64,000 nucleotides of DNA from Pieris napi (taxonomy: Eukaryota; Arthropoda; Insecta; Lepidoptera; Pieridae). Numbering within the stretch: the stretch's first letter is position 1; the number at the start of each line of letters is the position of its first letter. Location of the stretch: NCBI RefSeq assembly GCF_905475465.1, contig NC_062259.1, positions 9,062,501 through 9,126,500 on the forward strand. The letters are read 5' to 3'. The position numbers were made by a program, and so were the translations under genes. Below are positions 35,349-49,040 of the stretch, in pieces. The notes below the pieces were generated by a model. It was not told the DNA's origin. It saw only the letters and a program-made list of their open reading frames with translations, and made no database searches.

Positions 35349-38300
35349 TTATCTGTGTCTTGATTTACTAAAGTTTTGCATGCAGCGGAGTACTTCGTGA
35401 ATATCGGAATGGCTCTTTGTTTCTGGTACAAAATCATATGGCGTAGAAACTTCAGCAACATCAACTGTTATAGTATCAATTATTTCATTGCTCTTCAAGC
35501 GCATGCCTATATTCAACTTAAAAGGTATATGCCCATTTCTAAAAATAATATAAATATTCTCTTGATCTATGATCCTCAAAGAAAAAAAATCATTAATTTT
35601 TACAGCCTTCATTCGTATTTTATATGATGTCATTTTTTGCATTATTTTCTGAGCTTTGCCTCTTACGAAGTTTTCAAATTCAATCGCTAACATGTCATCA
35701 TCGACTTTAGAGATATTGTCATTATTAAAAATCATTAAATCATCAGGTATAATGAAGTTTTGTAAAAGTGAATCATCTGTTACTTTATTATCCATGTAAA
35801 CATTTTGTAAAACAGGGGGATCGTTTAGCGAATGCCATTTCCATTTACTTGGAACGCCAATTTTATTATCAATAATAATTCCCTCTGATTGGTTGTATTT
35901 TATCCTGAAAGAAATATATTTGAGTAGTTATTCAAAAGCTAATCAACTTTTTGTTTTAATTTTGTACCTGGCCTTTCCGGACTGATCATAAACAACACCG
36001 TTTCCTAAATAGTCAAAACAAGCCAAAATAGTCAATGGCCTTCTTGTATTCTTTACGTCGACATAGTCATCTTCGTTTAAGTCATATATAATATACCTAT
36101 ACTTATCACTACGACCTGTAAGAAATTGTTTTAGTAATCTTTGTAAAATGATGACACATAATACTTTTATTTCCTAACTTTACAATTATCAATGTCAACA
36201 AATATACTGTAAAACGAGAGATCCAAGTAACATCAACTCAGGTAACAGAGAAAATACATGATTAAGTTCCTCTCGGCTAAAAAGGCGCCGATATTTAATA
36301 CGACCACGAAATCACCTGTTCTTACCTTGGCTATTACAATAATGGAGTGCAACAGAACCATTTTTATAAAACCATTTACCACCGCAGCCATTTTCATTTA
36401 TTTCTGCTAAAATCTCCCTCGTATCATAGAACATAGCTCTTTTATGTGCATGAGTCTTAAACCAATCGAAGTGAGGATTTGCTGGCTCCATTTTATATAT
36501 ATTCATCTGATGAGAGTACAAAACATATATATTTGCTGTGTTTACCAAGATACTGAGATTTAATTCGGACGTTAAACTTTATATTTGTGTTATTAACAAC
36601 AGACGAGGTCAGTTTAAATAGACGAGGTCTGTTTAAATAGACGAGGTTTGATCAACACCGTAAAGTTGTATAGATAAATCAATAACTAAATATGGCTTAG
36701 TACTTTATTACTGTGATAATAAGAAATATAGGATTTTCTTATAATAGAAACTGTAAAATAATGGGCCTTATCGAATCTCGATAAAATCAAGCTTTTACAC
36801 ATTAGACAGAAATTACGTACGAGATTGTACGTCTCCATAGAACAATTGTATGATCCTCCTACCATTAAACCGAGAAAAATCATAAATGTTTATATGGTAC
36901 TGTACTACATAACTGCTCCTTGTCTACTTTAAAAAAAAATCTAGAAACCCTTCTCATAATTTTCGTGCTTGGCAACATAGTCCATCCTTTATCAATAAAT
37001 TCTTTCTTTGAAAGTGCGTATTTTGTTATTCCCTTACCCATCTAAAAAACGAACGATTAATGAAGACATATTTTATGATTTAGTTACAAAAAATGTTTAA
37101 CTTAGTAGATAATATATTATACTAACAAAACGACTTTTAGCCATCTCTTCAATTGAACTTTCGGATGAAGATGACGTTTTTGAAGATTTTGATGATTCAA
37201 CTGGTGTAACGCATTGAATTTGATTTTTAAAGAGGATAGGTTCCAATGTGATAGGGTATTTTGTTTTCATGCGCTGATCTCGAGATACCATCCGTGTTCC
37301 ACGTATCATAACACGCGGTAGACTATCATGAGGCGTACAGACTAAAGTACTTCCTGCAGTTATCAAATGTGCATCAGGCCTCCGAGGTTTAGGTGGACGC
37401 ACGGGCAATTCAGGAAGAGGTTCAATCTTCGGCATATTTTTCAAGATACGTAGAGTAGATTTAGTTTTTCCTGGCTTTAATTTTCCTTCTTCTTTGTGGA
37501 TTTTTATTAATTGCAACATAAGTTCATATTCTGGATCAAGTTTATATTTTCTTCCTTTTGTGTTTTCCGGTGACGTTTTGGTATTTGTTTTGTTTTTATT
37601 TGTTTCATCTTCACTAAAATGATAAAATTAAATTTTACTAACTGCCATAATACACTGTTGTCATAATTCTATATGAGGAACTTACTTCAATTCACCATCT
37701 TCACCGGTTTTTTTTAATGATCTTATATTTTTTCTACGATCTGAAACCATTTTAGAATCTTTTAGGGCGTTTTGTTTTGAGAGATAATCTCCGTCACCAT
37801 CTAACATTCCTGCAACTCCTAGCTTCAACGCATCATTCAGTTCTGAACTTTCGATTTTGTTGTCTTTAATAACTGGTAGCTCCAGGGAAACTTTAGGATG
37901 CATGCGTTCATTTTTTTGTTCGTTAAAATATCTACACATACATGTACTTAAAACGGATGCCGAGTCTTCTTTTGACAATTTATCTAAGCTTATTTCATTT
38001 ATTATTTCTAATAAAACATTTTTGGTTTCTTTATCCACAGGAAGTGGCAGTACAATCTTCCTGGAAGGAAACGCATCTACGCGAGGGTGGATCGTTGGCG
38101 ATGGCATTTTCAGAAAATTGATAAGTTTCCTAAGTTCCGGATCTGAATCTCGAACAAAGCAAACCCTATGTGGACAAGTGTTTTGTACATCAATAATTGT
38201 CATTAGAGTATTTTTCACAGTTTGCCACCAAGCTGCGTATTCCTCTCTGAGACTTTCAGTTTGCTGTACTCTACATGATATAAATCTCTCCAACATGTAT

Positions 38301-38909
38301 TCACATCGCTTACACTTCAATTTTACATTAGATCGCTTACAATGGTCGCATATAGCCAAAACTTCATTTTTTCTTATAATATCTATATTGTCTAGCAGAT
38401 CACGAACTCGCTGTATTACCTTTTGACATTGGTAACATTTTGTTTTGTATTGACCTGGGGAAATTTAGGTTAATTTTTTTGGGTAAGAATACAAATATAT
38501 ATATATATCAGATAAAGTAAACTGGAATAAAAATAAAAATAGATTTATTCTACAATCCTACTAAGTAACATAGCGAGCTCACTATTATTTATTAAATTAT
38601 AATTCAATTTAATATAAAGACATGACTGACTTACAAAGTTCTGCAACATAATTAAATTTTTTCAATTCCTTGAGACCGCTGTTGTGTAATATAATACTAG
38701 CTATGTTTTTGTATCTTATGTTTTTTGACTGTTGAAAATTAAAAATTATATATTTTTTCAATACATATCGTAAGATATATTCATTAGTTACTTCAAATCT
38801 CACCGAATTTTCCGAATAAATTACGAGTCCAGAGCTCTTAAGATTCACAATTTGCTTGAATTCAGTATTACAAGATGCTTTACATTTCAAACAGCAGCGC
38901 GTGTTATCA
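35349..38909 (-). CDS. FAM194/ERICH6-like protein with CxxC clusters (7 exons seen, 5' partial)
   Basis: Minus-strand exons, in gene order, are 38635-38909, 37686-38454, 37127-37613, 36928-37041, 36326-36552, 35968-36115 and 35349-35904 (stop). The first two hold paired cysteines (CCLKCKASC, CYQC, CDHC, CKRC) suggesting a zinc-binding segment. A basic, proline-rich middle follows (EPLPELPVRPPKPRRP), then a serine stretch. The C-terminal exons have KEFIDKGWTMLPSTKIMRR, CGGKWFYKNGSVALHYCNS, FDYLGNGVVYDQSGKARIKY and IGVPSKWKWHSLNDPP, the layout of the FAM194 domain of vertebrate ERICH6. That domain has no established biochemical role. All junctions keep frame except 36928 to 36552, where phases 0 and 2 do not match beside a nine-base A run. 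At least one upstream exon is missing. The family call is from memory and moderately sure. Confidence 0.65.
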
Positions 38910-41575
38910 CTGTAACAATATTTTTTCTAATTAGGTTACGAACAGCTTATATTTCTGTTGAGATTGATTGATTATAAACAAAAACCTTATAATGAGTAAT
39001 CTTAAAATAGGCATAAAAACCCTCATATCAATAATCATAATGTCATAATAAGAACAGTTTATATATTTATAATTGTAGTCAAAACTGATGACCTAAAAAC
39101 CTTCACATTATAAAGTCACCTTGCCTTGAGTATAACGGCAAAGCGTTCATTACACGGCAGTGAAACTTCTAGGAAGGTGATTAAATCATTTGATAGACAT
39201 GGGCTACCAATATTTTAAATACATCATGGTGCCATAATTTAAAAGTTTACTAGCAACTACAGGACTTCTGTTGTCAGTTAAACTTCTAGAGCCATAACAG
39301 GCATAGTTTGATTGAGAAGTACTGATGAATTAATTAAGTTTAGAAATTTACTAGGAATTGTATTTTTAAGCGATAATACCATATTATGCAATTTTTTTGA
39401 CACTTGATTTATTGCTGTTATTATGTTTCATGAAATATTATTGTACAACAGTCTACTAGCACAATGATAACTTTTACAAAATTCACCGATTTACTTTTTA
39501 TTTGGATAATATTCTAATTAAACTATTTAAAACTATCATGAATAATGGACCTAAAAAGTTTAATTTACAACATAGCGCCACCTCGCATCAATTATCATTA
39601 TCAATTTAAGGCATAAAAAAAATTGGTGTCTGGACGAACGTATATATGTGCGTGTATGAGAGCGTATGGCTTACTAATTACTTATTTTGTATATCATTCC
39701 TGTAGGAAGCATTTGTTTTAATAAAAACGTCAATATGAGAAAATGAATTGTACTTGGCCATAAATTGTATTTAAGGGGGTGTTTACGGAGAAAATATTTG
39801 CTGTGTTAGATGTCATAGTTGGCTCAGACCGCTTACGAACATCACTTAATTAGTGTATAAGTGATATTATTAGTGTATAATGTATTAATACGTTTAATCT
39901 TTTACTTTTTCTAATTTACTTAGAATTCCAGATATAGAATAAAATGCCAAAAGCCTGCTGAGAAGCTTTATTCTTTACATTCGGATTAATAATTATAAGT
40001 ACCTTGAACTCATCTTGAAATATATTTTGTTTATACTTCCTTAAAATTCATCGTTATAACGTGATAATATTATGTAATTTTTATGACCAGTTTTGTTTCA
40101 GAATTTACCACGTTCTATGATTGATTAGAAGACTTGACATGTTTTAAGGATTGTCAACTTGTCAATAAAATTTTCCAAAAAAAATACTAAAATTATGAAA
40201 GAAGTTTCTATCTAGGTACTTATGTCATGAGATAAGATCATGATAAACAACTTAATGTAGATAAATAATGGATTCTGAAGGTCGTGTTAGTGTTGCCGCA
40301 CAATTTCCTCCACTCCTTGTCTTCCACAATCTTCAGCGCCTGTGTTACCTGTAAGGGCCTATACATAATCGGTCCAGCGAGTTAGGGCTTAGAGGTCGAG
40401 TGCCGTCCACTCTGCCAATCGCAATGTTTTTCTACACCTCTACGTGTAACATGTCCAAAATGACACAACTCGTAATAAAACTTGCAACATCTCAGGCATC
40501 AATATTGTCGACCACTATGTGTACAAATCACAACAATCCAATGATGACAGCACTGTCTATGATAAAAAAGAATAGTGGAGACTGGAGTAGTGGAATTGGA
40601 ATGGTGAAAGATGCTATGTTACGTTTATGCAACATATGGAGGAGGAGAGGAATTGTATAAAAACCAAAATCAGACCGATCCGTGCCCTTGTATTTTCTAT
40701 CTTCCTGTATTGATCAGAAACGTTGATAATCTTAAGGCGGAAACACATTATTAAAACGATTTTTCCATTATACAACAACAAAATAAAATCTTAATATTCC
40801 GTACTTATACAAATAATGATACTCACGAACTTTTGGTGTTAGTAGAAATTTGCTATAACTGGTAGGTTATTTTATGTTTGTGTGCCATGCATTCTATTCA
40901 TGACTAATTAAAGTGCCTACACGATGCTATACTTTTTAATTAATTCATAAAAATAGGTAAATTTGTCCTCATTATAATGTTACATAGTATTTAGTTTAAA
41001 ATAATTACTGACTTTTCCTGAATTTACTCTAAAAACTAAAAGTATATGTAATAATTTTGATCTTAATTTTTTTGGATAACAATAAAATTTACCATCTCGA
41101 CCTTACAATCTAGCCTCATTTTAGATGAGATCAAACTATTTATTATTATTTGGCTTTCGACCAGGACTGTGGGATGTTGTCATGTCATAGGTATATTTTT
41201 CACTAGAAAATTCCATCATCCATGTTCCAATGCAAAAAATTCAATGGGATAATCCCGTTATATTTTCTTTTTAATTTATATTATTCTACATTTTAATACC
41301 TTCTGTTAATTATCAATGTCAATGTCTGTTGTTTTGTTGATAGCTGACAATTTAATATTCCGTTTGACATTTGCATGTAAACAGCTGATGCTTCAATCTT
41401 CTAGCTTAAAAATAAAATACCTATTATAAATAGAAAACTGTCTAGTGTCTAGTGTCTGCGATCTTCAGTGTGTTCCAGACACGTTAAAAATATTTTACTA
41501 GGCTTTTCTTAATTATCTTTTCAAAACAAATTATTTTCATTTTGTTAAAATTTAAATTGGGATAAGCTTTATACT
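38910..41575. other. Intergenic between divergent genes; missing first exon(s) of the ERICH6-like gene
   Basis: The minus-strand gene must have an upstream exon ending in phase 2 somewhere here, but none could be placed. The patch 40263-40660 is less AT-rich and open on the plus strand without recognisable similarity. The right end should contain the LETMD1 promoter. Confidence 0.35.
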
Positions 41576-43720
41576 ATGTCTACCTATAGAATAAATACAG
41601 TTTCAAGAATACTTTTATCCTACAATCGTTCAAATTGTATTAAATTGTGTAGCCAAAGAATCGATGCGAATAGGTGAGTAATAAATACTCTAGTATAGTA
41701 AACAACTATTTATAAATATTACGCTCAAATCTTAGACATAAACATGTTTTGTGTTGTGACTAGGCATAATCATATAGACTGAGTACTTAAAAAAATACTC
41801 TTCGTGGTTATTACATTTCACAAATATGTAAGATTTTTCAAAGGAAGTATTTTTTACCTTATACATGTATATTGTAAACCATGTTATCAACAATATCAAA
41901 CTGTCTCAACATTATCAATCTTTGAAAATAAAGTACCTTTACCATACTATATTGAATATTTACTTAATAAACAAGTTTGATCACTATTGATTTCAGATTC
42001 TTGACACAAGAGCGACCAAAACATACAAGTGCTATAAAACATGAAAAGGAAAAATTTAGAACATTTGTAATAACTAGATACATTCAGTATGTGAAAAATT
42101 ATACTAAAGTGCTGGAGGTAAGATTTCCAGCAGCAATGAAGATGTACCGAGTGTTTAGTATTGGTATAAAAGACTTTCTTAGAGATTTAAAAGCATATAT
42201 CACACTTAGAATCAAGTTCACTAGAGATCAGGGCTTTTCAAAAATGAGTCGACAAGACATTGAACTTTATGAAAAAATGCCAGGAGACATGTGGAAAATA
42301 GCACCTGTTTTAATATTGTCTACCATTCCTTTTGGAAACTATATCATATTCCCATTAGCGTAAGTACTATCCATATTAGCCTCTTTGAAAGAATTCTTTA
42401 AATGCTGGTATATGACATAAATATATACAGTTTATAAAGACACTCAAGGGACTATACATATTATATTTTCTTGTTACAAAGAGTTCTTGTAATTATACTA
42501 TTTTTTTCTATATATAGAAAAAAATTAATATTAGAAAAAGCTATTAAATTTTCTAGTCTGTCTGTTCTTTTCGCCTGTCGTCGTTCAATGCACCAGTAAC
42601 TATGTCGTGTTTTTACTTTTTTTATTCATATCCTGCGATATTGAGGCATTTTCAAAGCAATCCGAATTTGTAAGCAAAAGAACGGATTTCTTAGAAAGTT
42701 TGGTATATATTATGATGCCAACAGTCTAGTCAGTTATTGTGGGCTAAGACAAAAGAAAATCGAGAGATGTTACACGGTGTTTACACTGTATTTGATATTA
42801 TGTTAAGGTATAGAGCAGTATTATGTAGTAAGTTTGAATTTTTTTTAGTCATATTGATAAGCCTTATTGCATACTTAATACTATTTCTAACCTATTTTCC
42901 AGATTACTGAAACCCAAAAAGCTGTTGTGCTCTCATTTTTGGTCTATACAACAGAGAGTGGAATTTTCAATGCAAGATTTGACAGAACGTCTAAGACACA
43001 ACCGTGCTGTGTTTAGAGCTCTTCAAGAAAAAATGGGCAGTATTCCAGAGAGTGATTTAAAAGTGAAGTGGGAAAAAATAATTGCCCTTTTAGGGTCAGG
43101 AGTTCACCCAACTCCTAACGATGTAATAGCTTGTGAAAAGTTATTTACAATGTCTCCATATAGTTTAAAAGATCTGTCATACTCGCACATGGTAAGGAAA
43201 ATTTAATTTTTTTCTTAAAATACTATTGATTTACGGAAAAAAACTATCTAATAGATAGATAATCCTGGGTGTCTATAGTTTCCAAAATATATAAATTATT
43301 TTCTACCCTTGTCAAAATTAAATGATTAAAAACTATTAAGTATAGTTAACTATTTCTATTATAGTACTAAAATATTTATTTTTATTATATTTTTAGGGGC
43401 AGTTGCTCAAAATGCATGGGTTACAAAAAAGCTTATTTAGGAGGAAAAAACTAAAATATAGAGCATTCTTGCTATGGGAAATGGACAAAGCAATAATTAG
43501 GGAAGGTGGTGTGGATGTACTTGGATCTGAATCATTGAGAAATGCATGTCACATACGTGGTTTAAATGGAAGCCACCTATCAAATCAGAACATGCGAGAT
43601 TGGCTCCAACAATGGTTACAAGTTTCACAAAATATCAACTCAACTTCATATTCTTTATTACTACATTGTCCAATCCTATTTGCCTATAATCATCCACAAA
43701 ACTGGGTTTTAATATATTAA
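41576..43720 (+). CDS. LETMD1: LETM1 domain-containing protein 1 orthologue (4 exons, complete)
   Basis: Exons 41576-41673, 41997-42359, 42903-43191 and 43397-43720 join in frame to 357 residues. The N-terminus MSTYRINTVSRILLSYNRSN is basic and lacks acidic residues, as expected of a mitochondrial presequence. The LETM1-type core follows: GFSKMSRQDIELYEKMPGDM, then the single membrane span APVLILSTIPFGNYIIFPLA, which continues into LLKPKKLLCSHFW. The C-terminal ribosome-binding-like region has LRNACHIRGLNGSHLSNQNM and WLQQWLQVS. The order and length match LETMD1 (HCCR-1), an inner-membrane protein, rather than the longer LETM1 with EF-hand. Start choice is supported by the presequence. AATAAA is at 44070-44075. 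Confidence 0.9.
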
Positions 43721-45409
43721 AATACCGTAGCCAATGTCAGGGTCAGATAGCTAATGAAGAAAAATATTTATGTTTTTATTACACAGATCAATTTAGATAG
43801 GTTTGTTTGATCAGCGCAAGCACATAAATACTTGTGTGACACAAAGGAATTAATAATCGTCGTACAAAGTGATGTTTTTTAAAAACAAGAATGTTGTAGA
43901 TACAAATAAAAAAAAACTGTACCTAGGTTCCTCTTAATAATTTTGATTTAATCAAAATATGTAAATATGTTCAGTTATTCTTTTGCCTAAAACATTAACT
44001 AAACTAAATTTTTTTAAGTTGATTATGCTTTTGTGATATTAATGTTAGCAAATAATTTGTTTAATATTAAATAAATTAGTATTCTAACTCCTTGTGTATT
44101 TATAATTACCACTCTAACTCTGAATCATACAAAATATATATGAACCTACAAGCGTATTAACCAATAGGAATAATGTGCGTAACGTTTCGACTTCTCAACA
44201 TTTATAAAGCAATGACCTCTGTTAAGAAATAGCAAAAATGTTACGCTGTGTAACGCGTGCCTTACATGGAAATATAATAACCAGTTCGTTGATAAGTCAG
44301 ACAGCCTCACTAGCTAATTACAAACCAAACATATTATAGTAATAGACCAGTAATGTTAAATGCAAAAACTTCTTTTACATCTTTACAACATAAACACACT
44401 AAATTGTAAACAATATTTTGAGAATTACACATCTTGGATGCAAACCATAAAATCTTTAATAGGTATCAGTAGATGGCATGATAATAAATCAGCGTTTGTA
44501 GTGTTTAGCCATTATAACACGCTACTAGATGGAGCCATACGTACATTGAAAGCTACAAATACTTAGTCTGGACTTCTGGAGCCTTCTCTGTATGACCTGA
44601 ATCGCCGAGACGTGAAGTGTTATTTAAATATATAATTTTGTCCTGACATTATTTCAATTATTCATTTTCTGGTTTCCTTTTGTAAATTTCCTATAGTGTT
44701 CAGTTTTAAATTATACTGAACATGAACAGATATGAACCACAATGAAAAAAAAATCTAAAAGCCGTTATAATAATAATACTAAATTTACTTGTATTTGAAC
44801 GAAAATAATAGACGTTAATATATATTACAGTATCAATAATCGCCACATTAAGGGAAATCTATGATTTTGAACTATAACTAATTTGCAATTTTATGAGGAA
44901 ACAATGGAACCGTTTCCATTATTTTTTGTTTGTATACGAAAGCGTCATTTTTAAAGTTGGGTCATTTGCACTTAAAATTAATACCTAAATAAAACAACAT
45001 CATGTTATAGTCTGTGGCTTTACAGTAACTTATTTATTTGATTTGATAGACAAATTAATTTGTTTTAGCGCCGTACGTTTCATGGCTCTTACAAAGTTTT
45101 GTCAATGATTTGATCACGAGAAAAATGCATCCTTTGCTATCTGGCACTGTATGTTATATTGATTGCAGTTTGAGTTAAAATTTGCGACATTTTTGTTTTG
45201 TGCAGCTACCTTATTGTATATTAGTAATTATTTAAGGTTACTCACACACTTAAATAAATACGAATAAGTAATAATTAGAGCTATCTTTTTCATTTTAATT
45301 TAATTAAGGAACATGTCAAGTCAACATTCCTTCGCAATTCCAATAGCATAAATCAATTCATTTATCAATAATATTACCTATATATAACATACATAGAGTA
45401 TTTTATTAT
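43721..45409. other. LETMD1 3' UTR and intergenic sequence
   Basis: After the LETMD1 3' UTR this is AT-rich sequence. No gene is recognised; the open frame 44360-44566 has no recognisable features. Confidence 0.35.
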
Positions 45410-45814
45410 TAATTGAAGACGTGAGTGGATGAAGGTGATAAGTGCAATTTTTTAGATTTTGAGAAAATTGAAGTTAAAGTTTTGCTACAATTTTCTTTTG
45501 TAAGTCGCTTAAATGATTAGTTATGCCGTGAATTTGAATGCAAAGTAGTGTGAATGATCCTAAATATTGAGGATACGTTGATAATAAAACTCTTGCGATA
45601 TTATTCGATATTATATTAAAAAAAACTTAACATAACTCCTTCTTCCATGAACTAACTTAAACTATTTGTCCTTACGGCTATATAAAATTAGGTGCTAAGT
45701 ACGAATATTAATAAACATGTTAATTTTTTTTAATACACAGAACCAGCCTCTGCAAAAACTTAAGCTATTATATTACTATATCACACTTGTGATCATGCTA
45801 TATATAAAAAGATA

Positions 45815-48533
45815 CTATTCTTGGCTTAAAATTGACTCAAAAAAATAGCGATATTCTGGCTTCACGTACTTTAGTTGGTGTCGGAGATTCTGTTTTTTTT
45901 CTACTGAAACAGTACCATTCTTACCAGTCACACGTGGAATTTCTAAATTCGCGGACACCTTCGATTTCTTTTTTAATATGTCCACCTTTTTGAACGGTGT
46001 CATTTCATCGTACGATTCTTTGTATAGATAAGATCCATACTCCTCAACTCGAATCCATTTGATACCATCCCTAAAACTGATTTTTCTATTGCTTACATCT
46101 TTTTTCCTATTTATCAAATTGAGATTATCTTGTAACTCACCAATTTTTCTGAAATGTTCTGTCATATTAATCACTGTATTATTACGAGAAGCTTTGCAAA
46201 TGATATCACGGTACTGGTCAGGAACGAAAACTGTGTCGTGCTTTCTTAGGACTTTTTCTATTCTGCCAAAATCACGATCCGAATCTAAATAAGAATGGCC
46301 AACTTCAGGAAACTTGTGATCGATTACTTTGAAATATCCTTTAAGGATAAGATATTGATAAAGTGTAATTATGGTGAAATTTTTGTTTTGGCCGGCACAT
46401 GAATCTGACCAAATTAATAGGTGATCTTTGTTTTGGCAACTTGGATCTATTTCCACAAATCTTAAAAGTGCGCTCGCAACTTCGGCACTTCCGCGGTCCG
46501 CAACATCTTCAGTCCAGGTACAACATACGGCTTTTTCTTTGCTTCCATCACAAACATGAATACCCAGGTTGTAAAACCACAGTTGACGCAAATTGAATGC
46601 TTTTGATGTTGTTAGTTTTGGTAATGGCATGGTTTGTTGTAAATCCATCGTAACGTACACAATATCGCCATCTCGAGTTGGTTTTCTACGGTCAACTTGC
46701 ATAGCTTCAACAGCAGCATAATAATTTGACTTATGTTCGTCATTTAAGTCTCCAGCATCGCACGTAGCGCACGTATCACTCTTTGGGTATCCAAACGATA
46801 GGTTGAATTGTGTGACAAAAATTTGGTTATATGAAGTTTTCTTGATACGGTATTGGTCTGGTAGGTCCTCATTATGACATATTTCTAAGTATACACTGTG
46901 CATCTTGGTCACATTCAGTAGCGGTGATAAATAGAGCTTGTCCATATTTTTGTTTCGTGAGTAATGAATTGTTCAGCAGGAAAACTAGAAATATGTTCTT
47001 TTATACGGTTAACAACGTCATCGTCCATTTTGTGAGGACGATTCTGATGTCTACCTTTCTGATCTGGTTTTGGAGCTGCAAGTCCTTCCTTGATTCCTTT
47101 TATAATGAGATCATTTTTTTTGCGACCTATCTGATAAATTCCGCACAAACCCAACTTGCATATTTTTGTCGTAATTCCATTCTTTTTTACGTAGTACTTA
47201 TAGGACGCAGATTTATGCTTTCTAGCATTACAGCGTTTATTCGCTACAGGCATACTCTCAATGCTGCTGAATAATAGGGCATTCTTACTATTGGTGTCCA
47301 GGGAATAATAGCTGTTTAAAATAGACTGCCGATCATCAATGGAAAAATTATCTGAGCATTTAAGACTGCACTTCTCGTGACACAATCAATCAAAATCCCT
47401 ACCTAAATCTTTTTTTTCGGAATTATCTCTCCTTTGTAAGATACATATTCCTCTCCTTTTGCTCTAACTATTGCTGCATAATTTTTCTTCCAAGATTGTT
47501 CATTCCTCGGCCGTTTTTCTGATTTATTTTCTTTTGGTGGAAATACTTTGCGCTTTTTTGGCATAATATTTTCTTCCAAATCCTTATTTGCATGCTGTTC
47601 ACTAGTGGAGATAATAATGGGGTTTTCCTGCCGATCAGCATATTCATTGTCAGATTCATGCTCATTAACGCCACAAGAGCTAGTGCTATCGGGGCTTTCA
47701 GGAATGTAAATGTTATCACTAGCGGAAGAAAAATCTTCATTTCTATTCTGCAATGGAGATACATCCTCCAAGACTGTGTATGACTTTTTATTTCGAAAAG
47801 AAAGTCCAAAATAATCTATATCTTCCTCTAGGGAATTCTCTATTACATCTGAAATTTCATCATCTACAGAGACAGGAACTTTCGCAAGGCTGCCAATATA
47901 ATTTGTGCCTTGACCGCTAGTGGATGGTTCAGCGATTACGTAACTTTTGCATGCATCTGCAAGATCACACGCAGGGTCCAGATTGTCTACAAAATCAAAG
48001 CCATAAGCATAGAAGAAGGCATGCGATCAAATAGTAAAAAAAAATGTTAGTAAACACCGATCAGGTACAAGTCCAAACCGTACCGAGTCCACCCAAAAAT
48101 TTAAATATTGACATCGGTTTTTCCTCCTGCCATAAAATGTTTTTCGTTTATGAACCTTATCCCTAACACATCAAATTTTGACACCTTTACAACTATGAGT
48201 ACAAAACAAAACATTATTACGAGAATGAACACTAAAAAAACAAAATATCATAGCGGTCAGCGTAGCCCCATCACCTCTTAGGTATGCCAAAATATTAATG
48301 AGTAACAAATGAAGTGTGGCACATTATAACCTTCAGTTGAGCAGAAAAGTTCACAAAAGTGTAGATACTGTGATTGAAACAATGCAAGCAAATAAAAAAT
48401 TAGTAAAGATCTAAACTGCAATATTTTTGAGGATATGATTATTGTATACATCGTTGTTTTGAGCTATTTCGTTTACACGGTCACTTAAAGCAGCGTTCAC
48501 CAACAATATTGCTCTTGCTTTGGCTCCTGCCAT
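45815..48533 (-). pseudogene. DUF7869-like transposase gene, frameshifted
   Basis: A probable first exon starts at 48533 (MAGAKARAILLVNAALSD). The next begins at 47986 after a pyrimidine-rich acceptor and encodes an acidic, low-complexity region ending GEEYVSYKGEIIPKKKI and TAG. A cysteine segment (CHEKCSLKC) and a basic linker follow in another frame to 46970, and the catalytic-like part lies in a third (MDKLYLSPLLNVTKMHSVYL onward, 376 codons). In that last part, candidate RNase-H-fold acids are D101 (TMDLQQTMPLP), D181 (LLIWSDSCAGQNKN) and D223, D225 or E230 (GHSYLDSDRDFGRIE). The HYSRNKNMDKLYLSP junction near 46960 shows a single-base loss and the junction near 47390 a stop plus frameshift, so this copy is dead. 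Family membership is from memory; the role of the acids is inferred. Confidence 0.65.
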
Positions 48534-48686
48534 ATTAATTTCACTTTAGAAATGTCAATTATGTATTTTAAACAATATTTTACACAGTATCCAACAGACA
48601 CAAATCGACAATAACAGAAAGCGCGCGAAACTGCAACGAACGAACGTAATCAACACATTTATTTATTTTTTATTTGAACCTCTTGA

Positions 48687-49040
48687 GCGAATGAAGGTGT
48701 TATGTTAGCGACTTAACACCTTCATTCACGGAGAATAGGGTCGCTTTATTCGAACATAGTAAGCGCAGTGGTTATGTTCGTACATATCACCTTCTTCAAC
48801 GCACAAAAAGTAAAGATTTTATTTTGTTGATTTGGGAGAAGGTGATATGTGTACATACCTCTTTCATCGTCTGTAATTTTTAAAATAAACTAAACATAAC
48901 ACCTTTTTCAAAATTTTATTTCCAAAAATAAGCTTTATATCGACGGTTTTAAGGTTTGTAGTAATTCAATTATACATATCACCTTCATCCACACAAAAAA
49001 CACCAAAAACCGAAAATACGACATATCACCTTCATCCACT
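48687..49040. repeat. Subterminal iterons of the 45.4-49.05 kb transposon
   Basis: Copies of TATCACCTTC or its complement occur near 48691 (gaatgaaggtgtta), 48716 (taacaccttcattc), 48786 (tatcaccttcttc), 48840 (gaaggtgatatg), 48976 and 49025 (both tatcaccttcatccac), the last inside the terminal repeat. The left end has one clear copy, within its terminal repeat. They are likely transposase-binding sites. Confidence 0.65.

Noticed and set aside
40400..40660. 86-codon plus-strand frame (MPSTLPIAMFFYTSTCNMSK)
   Set aside because: Composition is less AT-rich but there is no family similarity I recognise in either strand; a transposon scrap is likelier.
44360..44566. 68-codon frame downstream of LETMD1
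   Set aside because: No signal peptide, domain or splice context; probably chance.
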